From: JBBRHQ01 sp963720735
GTDB taxonomy: Bacteria > Actinomycetota > Thermoleophilia > Solirubrobacterales > 70-9
Assembly: GCA_963720735.1 (NCBI GenBank)
Contig: CAVRGL010000001.1
Coordinates: forward strand, 372,001-436,000
DNA: 64,000 bases
Direction: 5' to 3'
Shown here: piece after piece, positions 41,189-48,632 of the stretch
Numbering within the stretch: position 1 is the stretch's first letter
Layout of the letters: each line of letters opens with the position of its first letter
Notes under the pieces: model-generated
The model's input: the letters and a program-made list of their open reading frames with translations, nothing else
Databases searched by the model: none
What the model was told of the DNA's origin: nothing
Program-made: the position numbers and the translations under genes

Positions 41189-41878
41189 CTAGCGCGCGAC
41201 CGCGTAACGGATCTGGTCGCTGCCGCCGAACCGCAGCAGCCGGCGCAGGCCGTTGGTCAGATCCCAGGAGTTGCCCTTTGTGTACGGGCCTCGGTCGATC
41301 ACCGTCGCGATCGCCGAGCGCCCGTGGTAGTAGAAGGTCACCTTGGTGCCGCAGGGAAGGGTCTTGTGGGCGACGCCGACCGTTCCCGCTCGCAGCACCT
41401 GGCCGCAGGCGGTGCGGCTGCCGTAGAAGCCGGGGCCGTACCAGGTGGCCCCCGAATGCGGCATCGAACCGGCCAGCTCCTTGGCGGTGACCCGGGTCAC
41501 GACACCGCTCGGCCTCAGGTCAATGCGCCGCTGGAACTCCCTCACCGCAGCGGCAGTGGGGTCCCTGAACTCGCCGTCGAAGCGCACCGACGAGCCGTAG
41601 GCCTTCGATTTGACGATCCCGTTCAGCACCGCCACGTCGGTGCCGCTCATCCCGACCTTCAGGACGCGCGAGCCGAAGGGAATCCCGGGCCCGCCCGGGG
41701 AGGCGCCGCCGCTGGACGATGAGATGCCTCCGCTCGCCGCCTGCGCCGCCCCGGTGAGAGCGGCCGGGAGCAGGCCCAGCCCGAGGACCAGCAGTGCCAG
41801 CCGCACCCGGCGCGGGGAGCCCGCGCCGATGGCGGTGATCGTCTTCCTATGCGCCCGTGGGCGTACGCCGTCTCTCAT
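41189..41878 (-). CDS. Peptidoglycan-binding, RlpA-like double-psi beta-barrel cell-wall protein
   Basis: A 229-residue exported protein with a signal/anchor near residues 25-47. A PG_binding_1 domain (about 72-125) has VLKVGMSGTDVAVLNGIV and AVREFQRRIDL. An RlpA-like domain carries ATWYGPGFYGSRTACGQ, AHKTLPCGTKV, VIDRGPY and the Asp/Leu end of the barrel (WDLTNGLRRLL). Two Cys could form a disulfide. It would cleave or bind wall glycan. It is preceded by a c-di-AMP riboswitch, an arrangement known for wall-remodelling genes in actinobacteria. Confidence 0.87.
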   Translation of the reverse strand: MRDGVRPRAHRKTITAIGAGSPRRVRLALLVLGLGLLPAALTGAAQAASGGISSSSGGASPGGPGIPFGSRVLKVGMSGTDVAVLNGIVKSKAYGSSVRFDGEFRDPTAAAVREFQRRIDLRPSGVVTRVTAKELAGSMPHSGATWYGPGFYGSRTACGQVLRAGTVGVAHKTLPCGTKVTFYYHGRSAIATVIDRGPYTKGNSWDLTNGLRRLLRFGGSDQIRYAVAR

Positions 41879-41889
41879 TCTCTTTCCAG

Positions 41890-42012
41890 CGCTTACGGGG
41901 TTAGCTGACGGGCTCGCGCTGAAAGAGCTGCGCTACGCGGCATTAGCCGGCGATTCGCCCCAACTGACGGGTCCCCCGATCTCCGCGTATGTGGGCGGAG
42001 ATTCAGCGGTGA
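41890..42012 (-). promoter_or_regulatory. ydaO/yuaA-type c-di-AMP riboswitch
   Basis: On the minus strand, 12 nt before the RlpA-like start, the sequence holds the conserved aptamer blocks in order: CTGAATCTCCGCC, GGGGGACCC, GGGGCGAATC, and finally GAGCCCGTCAGCTAAC followed by CCCGTAAGCG. These match the consensus of the ydaO riboswitch, which binds c-di-AMP and usually switches genes off for cell-wall hydrolases and osmolyte or K+ transport. Confidence 0.9.
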
Positions 42013-42078
42013 CTGGCCGGCACCCTAACAGAGCGCCGGGGCGTTATGACGATCACGGACTTCGCGGGCGCACGCCAA

Positions 42079-42084
42079 TATCCT
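42079..42084 (+). promoter_or_regulatory. -10 box of a probable leaderless promoter
   Basis: TATCCT ends 7 nt before the ATG at 42092, with a C-rich spacer and no Shine-Dalgarno. Confidence 0.5.
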
Positions 42085-42091
42085 CCCCCGC

Positions 42092-42922
42092 ATGGCGGCC
42101 GCTGTGATCACCGGAGCGGGTCGTGGCCTCGGGCGCGCGGTGGCCTCGACACTTGCAGCCCGCGGCTTCCTCGTCCACGTCACCGACGTCGACGAGTCGC
42201 TGGCGACCGGCGCGGCCGCGGAGATCGGCCGCGGCGCGTTCGGCTCGGGGCTCGACGTTCGTGACGAGGAGGCCTGCCATTCGGTCGCGGCGACGACCGT
42301 GCAGATGGCCGGGTCGCTCGACGTCTGGGTAAACAACGCCGGGGTCCTGCTCACCGGGAATGCATGGGATCAGGATGCGGGCGCCCGTAGGCTGATGATC
42401 GAGGTCAACACCCTCGGGACGATGAACGGGACCGTCGCGGCGCTGGAGCCGATGATCGCTGCCGGGCGCGGCCACGTGATCAACATCGTCTCCCTGGCCG
42501 GCCTGATCGCTGCGCCGGGGGAGGTCGCCTACGCCGCAAGCAAGCACGGCGCGATCGCCTTCACGCTGGGGACCCAACTCGACCTGCGGCGCGCCGGCAT
42601 CCGCGACATCCATCTCTCGGCCGTCTGCCCGGACGGGATCTGGACGCCGATGCTCGAGGACAAGCTCGACGACCCGGCTGCTGCGAGCTCGTTCTCGGGC
42701 GTGCTTCAGACGCCGGAGGCGGTCGCCGCCGAGGTCGGCAGGCTGATCGACCGGCCCCGCCCGGTGCTGACGATCCCCCGATGGCGGGGCGCGGTGGTCC
42801 GAGTGCTTGACGCCTTCCCGTCGCTCGGCAACCGCGGCGTCAGCTGGATGATGCGCGACGCCGAGCGGCGCCAGCGCCGCTACCGGAAGCTGATCGAGTC
42901 GGGTCGCTGGCCCCCCGCCTAA
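42092..42922 (+). CDS. Short-chain dehydrogenase/reductase
   Basis: A 276-residue classical SDR. ITGAGRGLGRAVAS is the cofactor motif and DVDES follows the second strand, favouring NAD(H). NNAGVL, the Ser of NIVSLAGL and YAASKHG complete the active site. The C-terminal tail (SWMMRDAERRQRRYRKL) is basic and may touch the membrane. Substrate unknown. It is followed by a strong bidirectional terminator before rnpB. Confidence 0.88.
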   Translation: MAAAVITGAGRGLGRAVASTLAARGFLVHVTDVDESLATGAAAEIGRGAFGSGLDVRDEEACHSVAATTVQMAGSLDVWVNNAGVLLTGNAWDQDAGARRLMIEVNTLGTMNGTVAALEPMIAAGRGHVINIVSLAGLIAAPGEVAYAASKHGAIAFTLGTQLDLRRAGIRDIHLSAVCPDGIWTPMLEDKLDDPAAASSFSGVLQTPEAVAAEVGRLIDRPRPVLTIPRWRGAVVRVLDAFPSLGNRGVSWMMRDAERRQRRYRKLIESGRWPPA

Positions 42923-42933
42923 GGAGCCAAATG

Positions 42934-42961
42934 GGAGAGGCCCCCTCGCGGGGGCCTCTCC
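42934..42961. terminator. Strong hairpin between the SDR gene and rnpB
   Basis: GGAGAGGCCCCC and GGGGGCCTCTCC pair with a 4-nt TCGC loop (12-bp perfect stem). It lies between the 3' ends of two convergent transcripts and could serve both. Confidence 0.75.
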
Positions 42962-42965
42962 GTCA

Positions 42966-43338
42966 GCGGGCCTGTAAGCCGGATCCTGTCGTGAGCAACC
43001 ATCTGTCTCGCCGGGGCCTGTGCCCCGCCGGGGCCGCCGCAGATGCGGCCGCCCTGCAGCCCACCTGGACCTCGCCGAGCCGGGTCGTCGGTCCTGTTTG
43101 GCCTTGCACCGGGCGGGGTTTGCCTGGCCGCCGCGTCACCGCGACGCCGGTGCGCTCTTACCGCACCCTTTCACCTTTGCCTGTGCGCGGCTCACGTGTG
43201 GCCGCGCCATCGGCCGTATGTTTCTGTGGCACTTTCCCGCGGGTTTCCCCGGGTGGGCGTTACCCACCGCCCTCGCCCTCTGGTGTCCGGACTTTCCTCG
43301 AGGGGTTTTCTCTCCCCCCGCGGTCGCTCAGCCCGCAT
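42966..43338 (-). ncRNA. rnpB: RNase P RNA, bacterial type A
   Basis: Read on the minus strand it has the universal GAGGAAAGTCCGGAC block (43298-43284), the ACAGAAA segment, GGTAAGAGCGCACC in the specificity domain, and the 3' CGACAGGATCCGGCTTACAGG. The ends GCGGGC and GCCCGC pair as helix P1. The RNA cleaves tRNA precursors. Ends are set by P1 and may be off by a few nucleotides. Confidence 0.95.
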
Positions 43339-43432
43339 CCGCAATGGTAGTCGGCAGGGGGCCGCCGGCAAGAGCGAGTCTTAGAATGGAGCTGCCATCT
43401 CGCCAGATCAAAACAAGCGGCTGCTCCGCCGC

Positions 43433-43837
43433 GTGCTGGAAGAGATCTACGCAAAGGGCGATCTCCAGCTCGCGGACGAGCTCGTCCACCCCGACTTCAA
43501 GGATCACAACCCAAGCCACCCGGAGCAGCCGGCGGGCCCAGAGAGCGTCAAGCAGACAGTGCAGCGCCTCCGCTCCGCTTTCGGCGAGCTGGCGTTTGAG
43601 GTCGAGGACGAGATCGCGGAGGGCGACAAGGTCGTCCAGCCGGCAACGATGAGCGGTCACCAGACGGGACCGCTGATGGGGCATCAGCCGACGGGGAAGG
43701 CGTTCGCCGTCGGGCACGTCTACATCTGGCGGATCGCCGACGGCAAGATCATCGAACACTGGGGAAGCCGGGACGACCTCGGTCTTCTCGGGCAGCTCGG
43801 GCTCCTGCCGCTCGGCCAGGAACCTGAAGCGGGCTAA
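43433..43837 (+). CDS. SnoaL-like ester-cyclase-type protein
   Basis: A 134-residue protein. LEEIYAKGDLQLADELVHPD (helix 1 and the family HPDF-type turn), QTVQRLRSAFGELAFEVEDE and WRIADGKIIEHW are typical of the SnoaL polyketide-cyclase-like group. Its ends do not match the MSQENVE paralogues further on. The open frame extends upstream without a usual start codon, so GTG 43433 is the first possible one; a start nearer rnpB using a rare codon cannot be excluded. Confidence 0.75.
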   Translation: MLEEIYAKGDLQLADELVHPDFKDHNPSHPEQPAGPESVKQTVQRLRSAFGELAFEVEDEIAEGDKVVQPATMSGHQTGPLMGHQPTGKAFAVGHVYIWRIADGKIIEHWGSRDDLGLLGQLGLLPLGQEPEAG

Positions 43838-43847
43838 TCCCCGCGGC

Positions 43848-44069
43848 TCAGCTGAGCTCGGAGCCGCAGCTCTCGCAGCCGCTGCTGACCCGCATCGAGC
43901 CGTGGCAGACGGGGCATTCGGCCGGGTTGCCGGCGGTCAGGTCCTCCCAGACGCCAAGGATCGCGTCCTCGAGCGTCCAACCCGACGGCTCGAACAACCG
44001 CGCCGCCGAACGTCCCATCTCCTCCGCCGTGAGCGCGCCACGATTCGACTCTGTGGCAACGACGCTCAC
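43848..44069 (-). CDS. Small zinc-ribbon protein downstream of lexA
   Basis: A 73-residue protein starting at GTG 44069, 1 nt after the lexA stop, so part of the SOS-controlled transcript. A helical part (LTAEEMGRSAARLFEPSGWT) precedes a treble-clef-like zinc ribbon with CPVC and CESC. I do not recognise the family. Its place suggests co-expression with LexA. Confidence 0.7.
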   Translation of the reverse strand: MSVVATESNRGALTAEEMGRSAARLFEPSGWTLEDAILGVWEDLTAGNPAECPVCHGSMRVSSGCESCGSELS

Positions 44070-44070
44070 G

Positions 44071-44673
44071 TCAGACCTTCCTGAAGACTCCCACGACGCG
44101 CCCGAGCACCCGCGCGTCCGCCGTCCTGATCGGCTCCATCGCATCGTTCTCAGGCTGCAGTCGGATGTGGTCGGACTCGCGGTAGATCCGCTTTACGGTC
44201 GCCTCGTCGCCGATTAGGGCGACGACGATCTCGCCATTGTCGGCGTCGTCGCTCGGCCGGACGACCACGTAGTCCCCCTCGAGGATTCCGGCGTCCTTCA
44301 TGCTCTCGCCGCGGACCTGGAGGATGTAGTCGCCGTCCTCGCCCCCGATCACGTCGGGGATCTCGAGGTACTCCTCGATGTTCTCATCAGCGACGATCGG
44401 CTCCCCGGCCGCGACCTGCCCGACCAACGGCAGGCCATCGGTGCGGATCGCCTTCTTCGCCTTATCGAGCAGCAGCTCAATCGCCCTGGGCTTGGATGGA
44501 TCGCGTCGCAGCAGCCCCGCCTTCTCCAGGTTGGCGAGGTGGGCATGCACGGTCGAGGAAGAGTGGAGCCCGACCGCCTTGCCGATTTCCCGCACGGTCG
44601 GCGGATACCCGGTCTTGGCCGCGTAGCGGCGGATGAAATCGAAGATCTCCTTCTGCCTCTTGGTCAGGTCCAC
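44071..44673 (-). CDS. lexA: SOS repressor LexA
   Basis: A 200-residue protein. The N-terminal winged helix (TKRQKEIFDFI, HSSSTVHAHLANLEKAGLL) is followed by a peptidase S24 domain. The Ala89-Gly90 autocleavage site lies in QVAAGEP, the nucleophile is Ser124 in RGESM and the general base is Lys161 in ATVKR. GTG 44673 is chosen because GGAGAGGGG lies 6 nt upstream and the protein then starts at the usual DLTKRQ. It is autoregulated through the box at 44721-44734. Confidence 0.95.
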   Translation of the reverse strand: MDLTKRQKEIFDFIRRYAAKTGYPPTVREIGKAVGLHSSSTVHAHLANLEKAGLLRRDPSKPRAIELLLDKAKKAIRTDGLPLVGQVAAGEPIVADENIEEYLEIPDVIGGEDGDYILQVRGESMKDAGILEGDYVVVRPSDDADNGEIVVALIGDEATVKRIYRESDHIRLQPENDAMEPIRTADARVLGRVVGVFRKV

Positions 44674-44720
44674 GAGTGTCCCCTCTCCTCTGCGGCCGCC
44701 GCGCCGGGTATCGATTGCTT

Positions 44721-44734
44721 CGAACACATGTTCG
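44721..44734. promoter_or_regulatory. SOS box (LexA operator)
   Basis: CGAACACATGTTCG is a perfect palindrome of the actinobacterial/Bacillus type CGAAC-N4-GTTCG. It sits 48 nt upstream of the lexA start. Confidence 0.9.
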
Positions 44735-44801
44735 TAGAGTAGCTGCCCCCGCGGACACTTTCAAGGGACCTGTCCCGACCACTAGAATCAGCCGCCCTCG
44801 A

Positions 44802-44882
<81 letters not shown>

Positions 44883-44887
<5 letters not shown>

Positions 44888-44921
44888 TCTCGAAGTGCCT
44901 GCTAACAGGGCACTTTTACGC
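44883..44921 (+). repeat. tRNA-end/terminator segment with a degenerate copy at 48558
   Basis: 39 nt covering the last five bases of tRNA-Leu and its terminator. About 31 of 39 positions match 48558-48596. Two GGGTCTATT direct repeats lie just downstream at 44960-44985, like arm sites of tyrosine integrases. Together these hint at a decayed integration site. Confidence 0.35.
44893..44918 (+). terminator. Rho-independent terminator of tRNA-Leu
   Basis: AAGTGCC and GGCACTT pair with an 8-9-nt loop, followed by TTTTA. It starts 6 nt after the tRNA. Confidence 0.75.
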
Positions 44922-45059
44922 ACTCAGGCCCAGAGCAGCCGCTGAACCAGTGATCGGCCGTGGGTCTATTCGGGGTCTATTTCCTCGCTGCTTCTGCGGA
45001 GGAGCTATCGACTAGCCCCGTACGCCCGGTAGGCCGGGCCGACGCGCCGGTGCCGTCGC

Positions 45060-45536
45060 GTGCCGCCAGCCCACCTCGGGCTACGGCTTCGATGGCACGA
45101 CGACGAGGCCCGCGCCCTCGATGTCGCTTGGCGAGTCGCCCAGTCGCCGGGGGAAGCCTCCGCCCTCGTTGAGGTCGGACGCCAGAGGGCCGTCACCCTG
45201 CTGAGCCACCCCACCTTCGCGGAGAAGGTCGAGCGCTTGGCTGAGGCGCTCCTGACCAAGCGGCAGCTCACCGGCGAGCAGGTCAACGACATCCTCAGGA
45301 AAGGAACCATGCCTCCGAAGAAACTTGACCCGCACCCCCCGATCAACCTGGACGACATGGTCGAGTGCGTCGAGAGCCACGTCGTCGGCGTTGATCTCGA
45401 CGGCAAGCGCCAGGAGCTGATCTTCCTCAGAGGAGACCGGCTGGAAAAGGATCACCCGGCGGTCAAGACGGCCGGGGTCTACTGGCGGCCGTTCGGATCG
45501 TCTGAAGTTACGCAGGCAAAGAACAGGCGTTTTTGA
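45060..45536 (+). CDS. Hypothetical protein, possible M41-peptidase-like remnant
   Basis: A 158-residue open frame. Residues about 30-85 (ALVEVGRQRAVTLLSHPTFA, then EKVERLAEALLTKRQLTG) resemble the C-terminal helices of FtsH-type M41 peptidases, but no HExxH zinc motif is present, so it could only be a fragment. The second half (ECVESHVVGVDLDGKRQELI) is unrecognised. It lies in the tract after tRNA-Leu that otherwise looks like degraded accessory DNA. Confidence 0.4.
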   Translation: MPPAHLGLRLRWHDDEARALDVAWRVAQSPGEASALVEVGRQRAVTLLSHPTFAEKVERLAEALLTKRQLTGEQVNDILRKGTMPPKKLDPHPPINLDDMVECVESHVVGVDLDGKRQELIFLRGDRLEKDHPAVKTAGVYWRPFGSSEVTQAKNRRF

Positions 45537-45590
45537 ACTTCGGCTCCTCCTTGGCCGGAGGGCTTCCGGGGTCGTCCTTCTCCCCGAGGT

Positions 45591-45677
45591 CGTGACCATA
45601 GGCCGCATCAGCGGGCCGGGTCTGCTTCCGGTGGCCCGGCCCGCCAAGCGGTGCTGAGGCGAGATACTGCGGAGGCA
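45591..45677 (+). repeat. SnoaL leader repeat, copy A
   Basis: 87 nt immediately before the first SnoaL gene of the array. It is closely similar to the inverted copy B at 47668-47752, both running from CGTGACCATAGGCCGC through GGCCCGCCAAGCGGTGC to GATACTGC. The last 30 nt also match copy C. It probably carries the promoter and ribosome site of these genes. Confidence 0.75.
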
Positions 45678-46079
45678 ATGTCGCAGGAGAACGTGGGGAT
45701 CGTCAAACGGGCCGTTGCCGCCGTGAACGAGGGGGACGCCGACGCCTATCTCTCCTGCTGCACCGACGATGTCGAGCTCTCGACGCCCCTTGCAGATATC
45801 GGTGGCGTGTACGAGGGCCCGGATGGCATTCGCCGTTTCTTCGCCGACCTGGCCGACACAAGCCCCGACTTCCGAGTCAGCATTGAGCGTCTGGAGCCGG
45901 TGAGCGCGAAGCAGGTCCTGGCGTTCACAAATGTCACGGCTGCCGGGCGCTTGAGCGAGCTCGACCTGGGAACCGCGGGCGCGGTTATCTATGACTTCGC
46001 CGACGACGGCAGCATCAAGCGCGTCCGAATCTTTCTGGACCGCGACCAGGCCCTCGAAGCCGCCGGGCTGTCGAACTAG
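45678..46079 (+). CDS. SnoaL-like protein, array gene 1
   Basis: A 133-residue NTF2-fold protein beginning MSQENVGIVKRAVAAVNEGD and ending DQALEAAGLSN. The inner part (CTDDVELSTPLADIGGVYEG, IRRFFADLADTSPDFRV) has the usual SnoaL cone with a ligand pocket. The start has GGAGG 3 nt upstream. The stop is followed by three bases and the next ATG. Function unknown; relatives are cyclases, isomerases or binding proteins. Only the ends resemble the neighbouring copies. Confidence 0.82.
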   Translation: MSQENVGIVKRAVAAVNEGDADAYLSCCTDDVELSTPLADIGGVYEGPDGIRRFFADLADTSPDFRVSIERLEPVSAKQVLAFTNVTAAGRLSELDLGTAGAVIYDFADDGSIKRVRIFLDRDQALEAAGLSN

Positions 46080-46082
46080 GCG

Positions 46083-46481
46083 ATGTCGCAGGAGAACGTC
46101 GACCGGGTGCGTGACGTCTACCGTGAGTGGGCGCAGGGCCACATGTCGGCGGCCGTCGAGTTGTTCGATCCCGAGATTGCCTTCGAGGCGTGGGTGCCGG
46201 GAGAGGATCTCGTGGTCGCTGACGGCGTCGAGGAGATCGCGGCTTTCATGCGGGAGTGGCTTGCCCATTGGACCGACTTCCGACAGATCGGCGAGGAATT
46301 TCGCGACGCGGATGACAGGGTTCTGGTTGCCGGACGTCTGATCGGGCTCGGAAGGCGGAGCGGGGCCGAAGTTGAACTGCCCGTGTTCTCCGTCTGGACG
46401 TTTCGAGCCGAGAAGGTGATTCGGCTCAAGTTCACTCCTTCTCGTGAGGAGGCCCTCGAAGCCGCCGGGCCGTCGGAGTAG
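46083..46481 (+). CDS. SnoaL-like protein, array gene 2
   Basis: A 132-residue protein, MSQENVDRVRDVYREWAQGH to REEALEAAGPSE. Its pocket region (FDPEIAFEAWVPGEDLVVAD, MREWLAHWTDFRQIGEEF, VFSVWTFRAEKVIRLKF) differs almost completely from genes 1, 3 and 4. It sits 3 nt after gene 1 and 3 nt before gene 3. The junction sequence from the EAAG codons of one gene to the SQENV codons of the next is nearly the same at each boundary. Confidence 0.82.
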   Translation: MSQENVDRVRDVYREWAQGHMSAAVELFDPEIAFEAWVPGEDLVVADGVEEIAAFMREWLAHWTDFRQIGEEFRDADDRVLVAGRLIGLGRRSGAEVELPVFSVWTFRAEKVIRLKFTPSREEALEAAGPSE

Positions 46482-46484
46482 GCG

Positions 46485-46883
46485 ATGTCGCAGGAGAACG
46501 TGGAGATCGCGCTTACCGCCGTCGACGCATGGAATCGCGGCGACCGCGAAGCCTGGCTGGATCTGTGGGACGAGAAAGCCGAGTTCTATCCGTTACGCGC
46601 TCAGTTGGAGGGCGAGTCCTATTCGGGCCATGACGGGCTGACGCGATTTCTGGCTGAGATGACGCAGGACTTTGAAGAGGTCCGCTTCGAGATCGATGAG
46701 ACGCGAGACGCCGGTGAGCAGGTGGTTGGTATTGGCCGGTTCCGGGCACGCGGGCGAGCGAGCGGCGTCGACCTCAACGTTCCGCTTGGCGTCCTCACGA
46801 GGATGCGGCGGGGCAAGATCGTCTACACGCGCTTGTTCTCGGAGCCAGCAGATGCCCTCGAAGCCGCCGGGCTTCAGGAGTAG
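46485..46883 (+). CDS. SnoaL-like protein, array gene 3
   Basis: A 132-residue protein, MSQENVEIALTAVDAWNRGD to ADALEAAGLQE. The central part (WDEKAEFYPLRAQLEGESYS, FLAEMTQDFEEVRFEIDET, VPLGVLTRMRRGKIVYTRLF) again shares fold but little sequence with its neighbours. Starts of genes 2, 3 and 4 are exactly 402 bp apart, so the unit repeats with constant length in spite of internal divergence. Confidence 0.82.
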   Translation: MSQENVEIALTAVDAWNRGDREAWLDLWDEKAEFYPLRAQLEGESYSGHDGLTRFLAEMTQDFEEVRFEIDETRDAGEQVVGIGRFRARGRASGVDLNVPLGVLTRMRRGKIVYTRLFSEPADALEAAGLQE

Positions 46884-46886
46884 GCA

Positions 46887-47288
46887 ATGTCGCAGGAGAA
46901 CGTGGAGGTCATCAAGGCCGTGGTAGCCGCCTTCAACCGCGGCGACTGGGATGCGGCACTGAGCTACGCGGGCCCAGACTTCAAAATCGACACTTCCCGC
47001 GATTCGAATGAGTGGCGAGGCGTGTACGAAACTCCGGAATCCGTGAGGCGTGGATTGGAAGGTTTCTTCGGATTGTGGGAGTCCTGGCGAATCGAGATCG
47101 ACGAGTTCGTCCACATCAGCGAGGACGTCATCGTCACCCGTCAAACGGGCTGCTTTCGGGGCCGCGACGGAATCGAGGTGACGACGCACACCAACTGGGT
47201 TTGGGCCCTCCAGGATGGTGCTGTCAGCGAATTCGCCTCGTATCACGAGCTGGACAAGGCCCTTGAGGCCGCCGGGCTGTCGGAGTAG
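46887..47288 (+). CDS. SnoaL-like protein, array gene 4
   Basis: A 133-residue protein, MSQENVEVIKAVVAAFNRGD to LDKALEAAGLSE. It is the last of the tandem series; after its stop the next base run is GGCCCAGG instead of a new ATG. Its final 65 nt overlap, antisense, the damaged end of gene 5. Pocket residues (TSRDSNEWRGVYETPESV, WVWALQDGAVSEFASYH) are distinct. Confidence 0.82.
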   Translation: MSQENVEVIKAVVAAFNRGDWDAALSYAGPDFKIDTSRDSNEWRGVYETPESVRRGLEGFFGLWESWRIEIDEFVHISEDVIVTRQTGCFRGRDGIEVTTHTNWVWALQDGAVSEFASYHELDKALEAAGLSE

Positions 47289-47667
47289 GCCCAGGGGGCG
47301 GGTCCAGTACTCGCGGCCCCCGCGCGATCTTCCCATCTCTGACCGTGTAGAGGACGGCGTAGGTAACGTCGGTCTCGACGCCGCTCAGCTTGGCGCGCCC
47401 CGTGGCCCTCAGGATCGCGATCACCATGTCACCGCCCGCATCGGCCACGTCGAGCGGCTCGACCTTGAAGTCGTCGAACATCTCGAGCCAGCCCTGCATG
47501 TAGGCGCGAAGCTCTTCCCTGCCTTTTATCGGGCCGCGGTCATCCAGGGCCCCCTCGATCGCCCGGTGGTCGAGGTCTTCCGTCCAGTGCTCGGCGATGG
47601 CGTCGAATCCGTCTCGCGAGAACGCCCGCAGGCCCGCCTCGACTATTTCGACGTTCTCTCGCGACAT
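47224..47667 (-). pseudogene. SnoaL-like gene 5, inverted, with a frameshifted and replaced C-terminus
   Basis: Starting at ATG 47667 it reads MSRENVEIVEAGLRAFSRDG and has a normal fold up to TVRDGKIARG. There a G-run shift moves it out of frame. The other frame continues one further REYWTRP, as expected of the family, and then runs into the reverse of gene 4's end. The usual EAAGLSE terminus is therefore lost. The gene was broken by tail-to-tail joining with gene 4. Confidence 0.65.
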
Positions 47668-47752
47668 CGCCTGCGCAGTATCCCGCCTTCCGCACCGCTT
47701 GGCGGGCCGGGCCACCGGAGTAGACCCGACCCGCTGGCGGCCTATGGTCACG
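47668..47752 (-). repeat. SnoaL leader repeat, copy B, inverted
   Basis: Read on the minus strand, it is an approximately 85-nt near copy of 45591-45677, in front of gene 5. With copy A it makes a long inverted repeat enclosing the SnoaL cluster (about 2 kb apart). Confidence 0.75.
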
Positions 47753-47844
47753 CGAGCCTCCTGGGACGGCCGTGGCCCCCAAGGCTGCCTTTGGCGTGCA
47801 CAACTCGCTCTGCACCGGGAAGCGCCGAGCTCGCCTTAACGGCA

Positions 47845-48309
47845 TTACGCGCGACCGTCAACTCGCCTCAAGTATTCATTCCGCTCCTGGTAGGAAGCGC
47901 AGCCGCAGGACATCAAGACCTTTTCTCGGAGCGATCGAAGCGTTAATTCCCAACGTCTGTCATCGCGATGATCGTGGGGACTCTTCCAAGTAAGCAGGGA
48001 CTCCTGCACCAGGTACCCGAGCCTGGTTGGGTTCACTAGAGCCGCCTGAGGCGAGCCCGCTTCGTCTTCATCGATTCTTTCGATCTCCAGAAGCCCGAGA
48101 TCGCGAAGCTGTGCAACCGCTCGTCGCCGCGATCTGCCGCGCCACCCCCTTACCGACACGGTTGCCGGCGGTGCGCCCTGCAATTCAAGGAGCGTGTCAT
48201 GGACCACGACCTGAAGCACGTCGCGATCAGCGTGGGTGAACTGCGTTGTCCGAATCTTTGGTGCTTGGTCCTCGACTGCCTCAACGCAGGCTCTGCAGAC
48301 GTTCGTCAT
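47845..48309 (-). CDS. Hypothetical protein, possible winged-helix
   Basis: A 154-residue frame starting at ATG 48309. CRAC near the start and CGC near the end are the only Cys clusters. The middle (RGRSRRRAVAQLRDLGLLEI, then NPTRLGYLVQESLL) has the helix-turn-helix plus wing pattern of small regulators. Its sequence is less GC-biased in feel than its surroundings. No family known; it could be an island gene or a remnant. Confidence 0.45.
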   Translation of the reverse strand: MTNVCRACVEAVEDQAPKIRTTQFTHADRDVLQVVVHDTLLELQGAPPATVSVRGWRGRSRRRAVAQLRDLGLLEIERIDEDEAGSPQAALVNPTRLGYLVQESLLTWKSPHDHRDDRRWELTLRSLREKVLMSCGCASYQERNEYLRRVDGRA

Positions 48310-48557
48310 GACGGAACTCTTCCCGGCCGACCGGGGGAGCCGGTCGCCACCCCCACAGCACTCGCCGGTTGCATTGACAGTGGCCCAGCCTCCTGTTTGA
48401 TCAATCTGATCCTGTTGGTCGGTGGTCTCTTACCCGGGTCAGGCACCCTTCCTGTCATCGCCCCGCCGGTCAAGGGCTAGAGCCGCATGTTCAACGAATG
48501 TGCAGCGTGGCAAACGCGTCCCTGGTCCGGGATCCCCCGGGACGCGCAAACAAAGAA

Positions 48558-48596
48558 CCGCATCTGGAAGTGCCCGCAAACCAGGTGCTTTTCCGC
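48558..48596 (+). repeat. Degenerate copy of the tRNA-Leu end/terminator segment
   Basis: Matches 44883-44921 at about 31 of 39 positions (CCGCATCT, GAAGTGCC, CTTTT.CGC in register) but is not preceded by a tRNA body. It may be the far end of an old insertion at the tRNA. Confidence 0.35.
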
Positions 48597-48632
48597 CTGG
48601 GAGGCCAGCCGGTGTTCCGAGCAGCCCGTTCT

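Noticed and set aside
42931..43652. Overlapping plus-strand open frames of 110-210 codons
   Set aside because: They lie across the RNase P RNA, whose conserved blocks are unmistakable on the other strand.
45678..47288. CRISPR array suggested by regular 402-bp spacing
   Set aside because: The repeats are gene ends separated by complete reading frames, far too long for spacers, and no cas gene is present.
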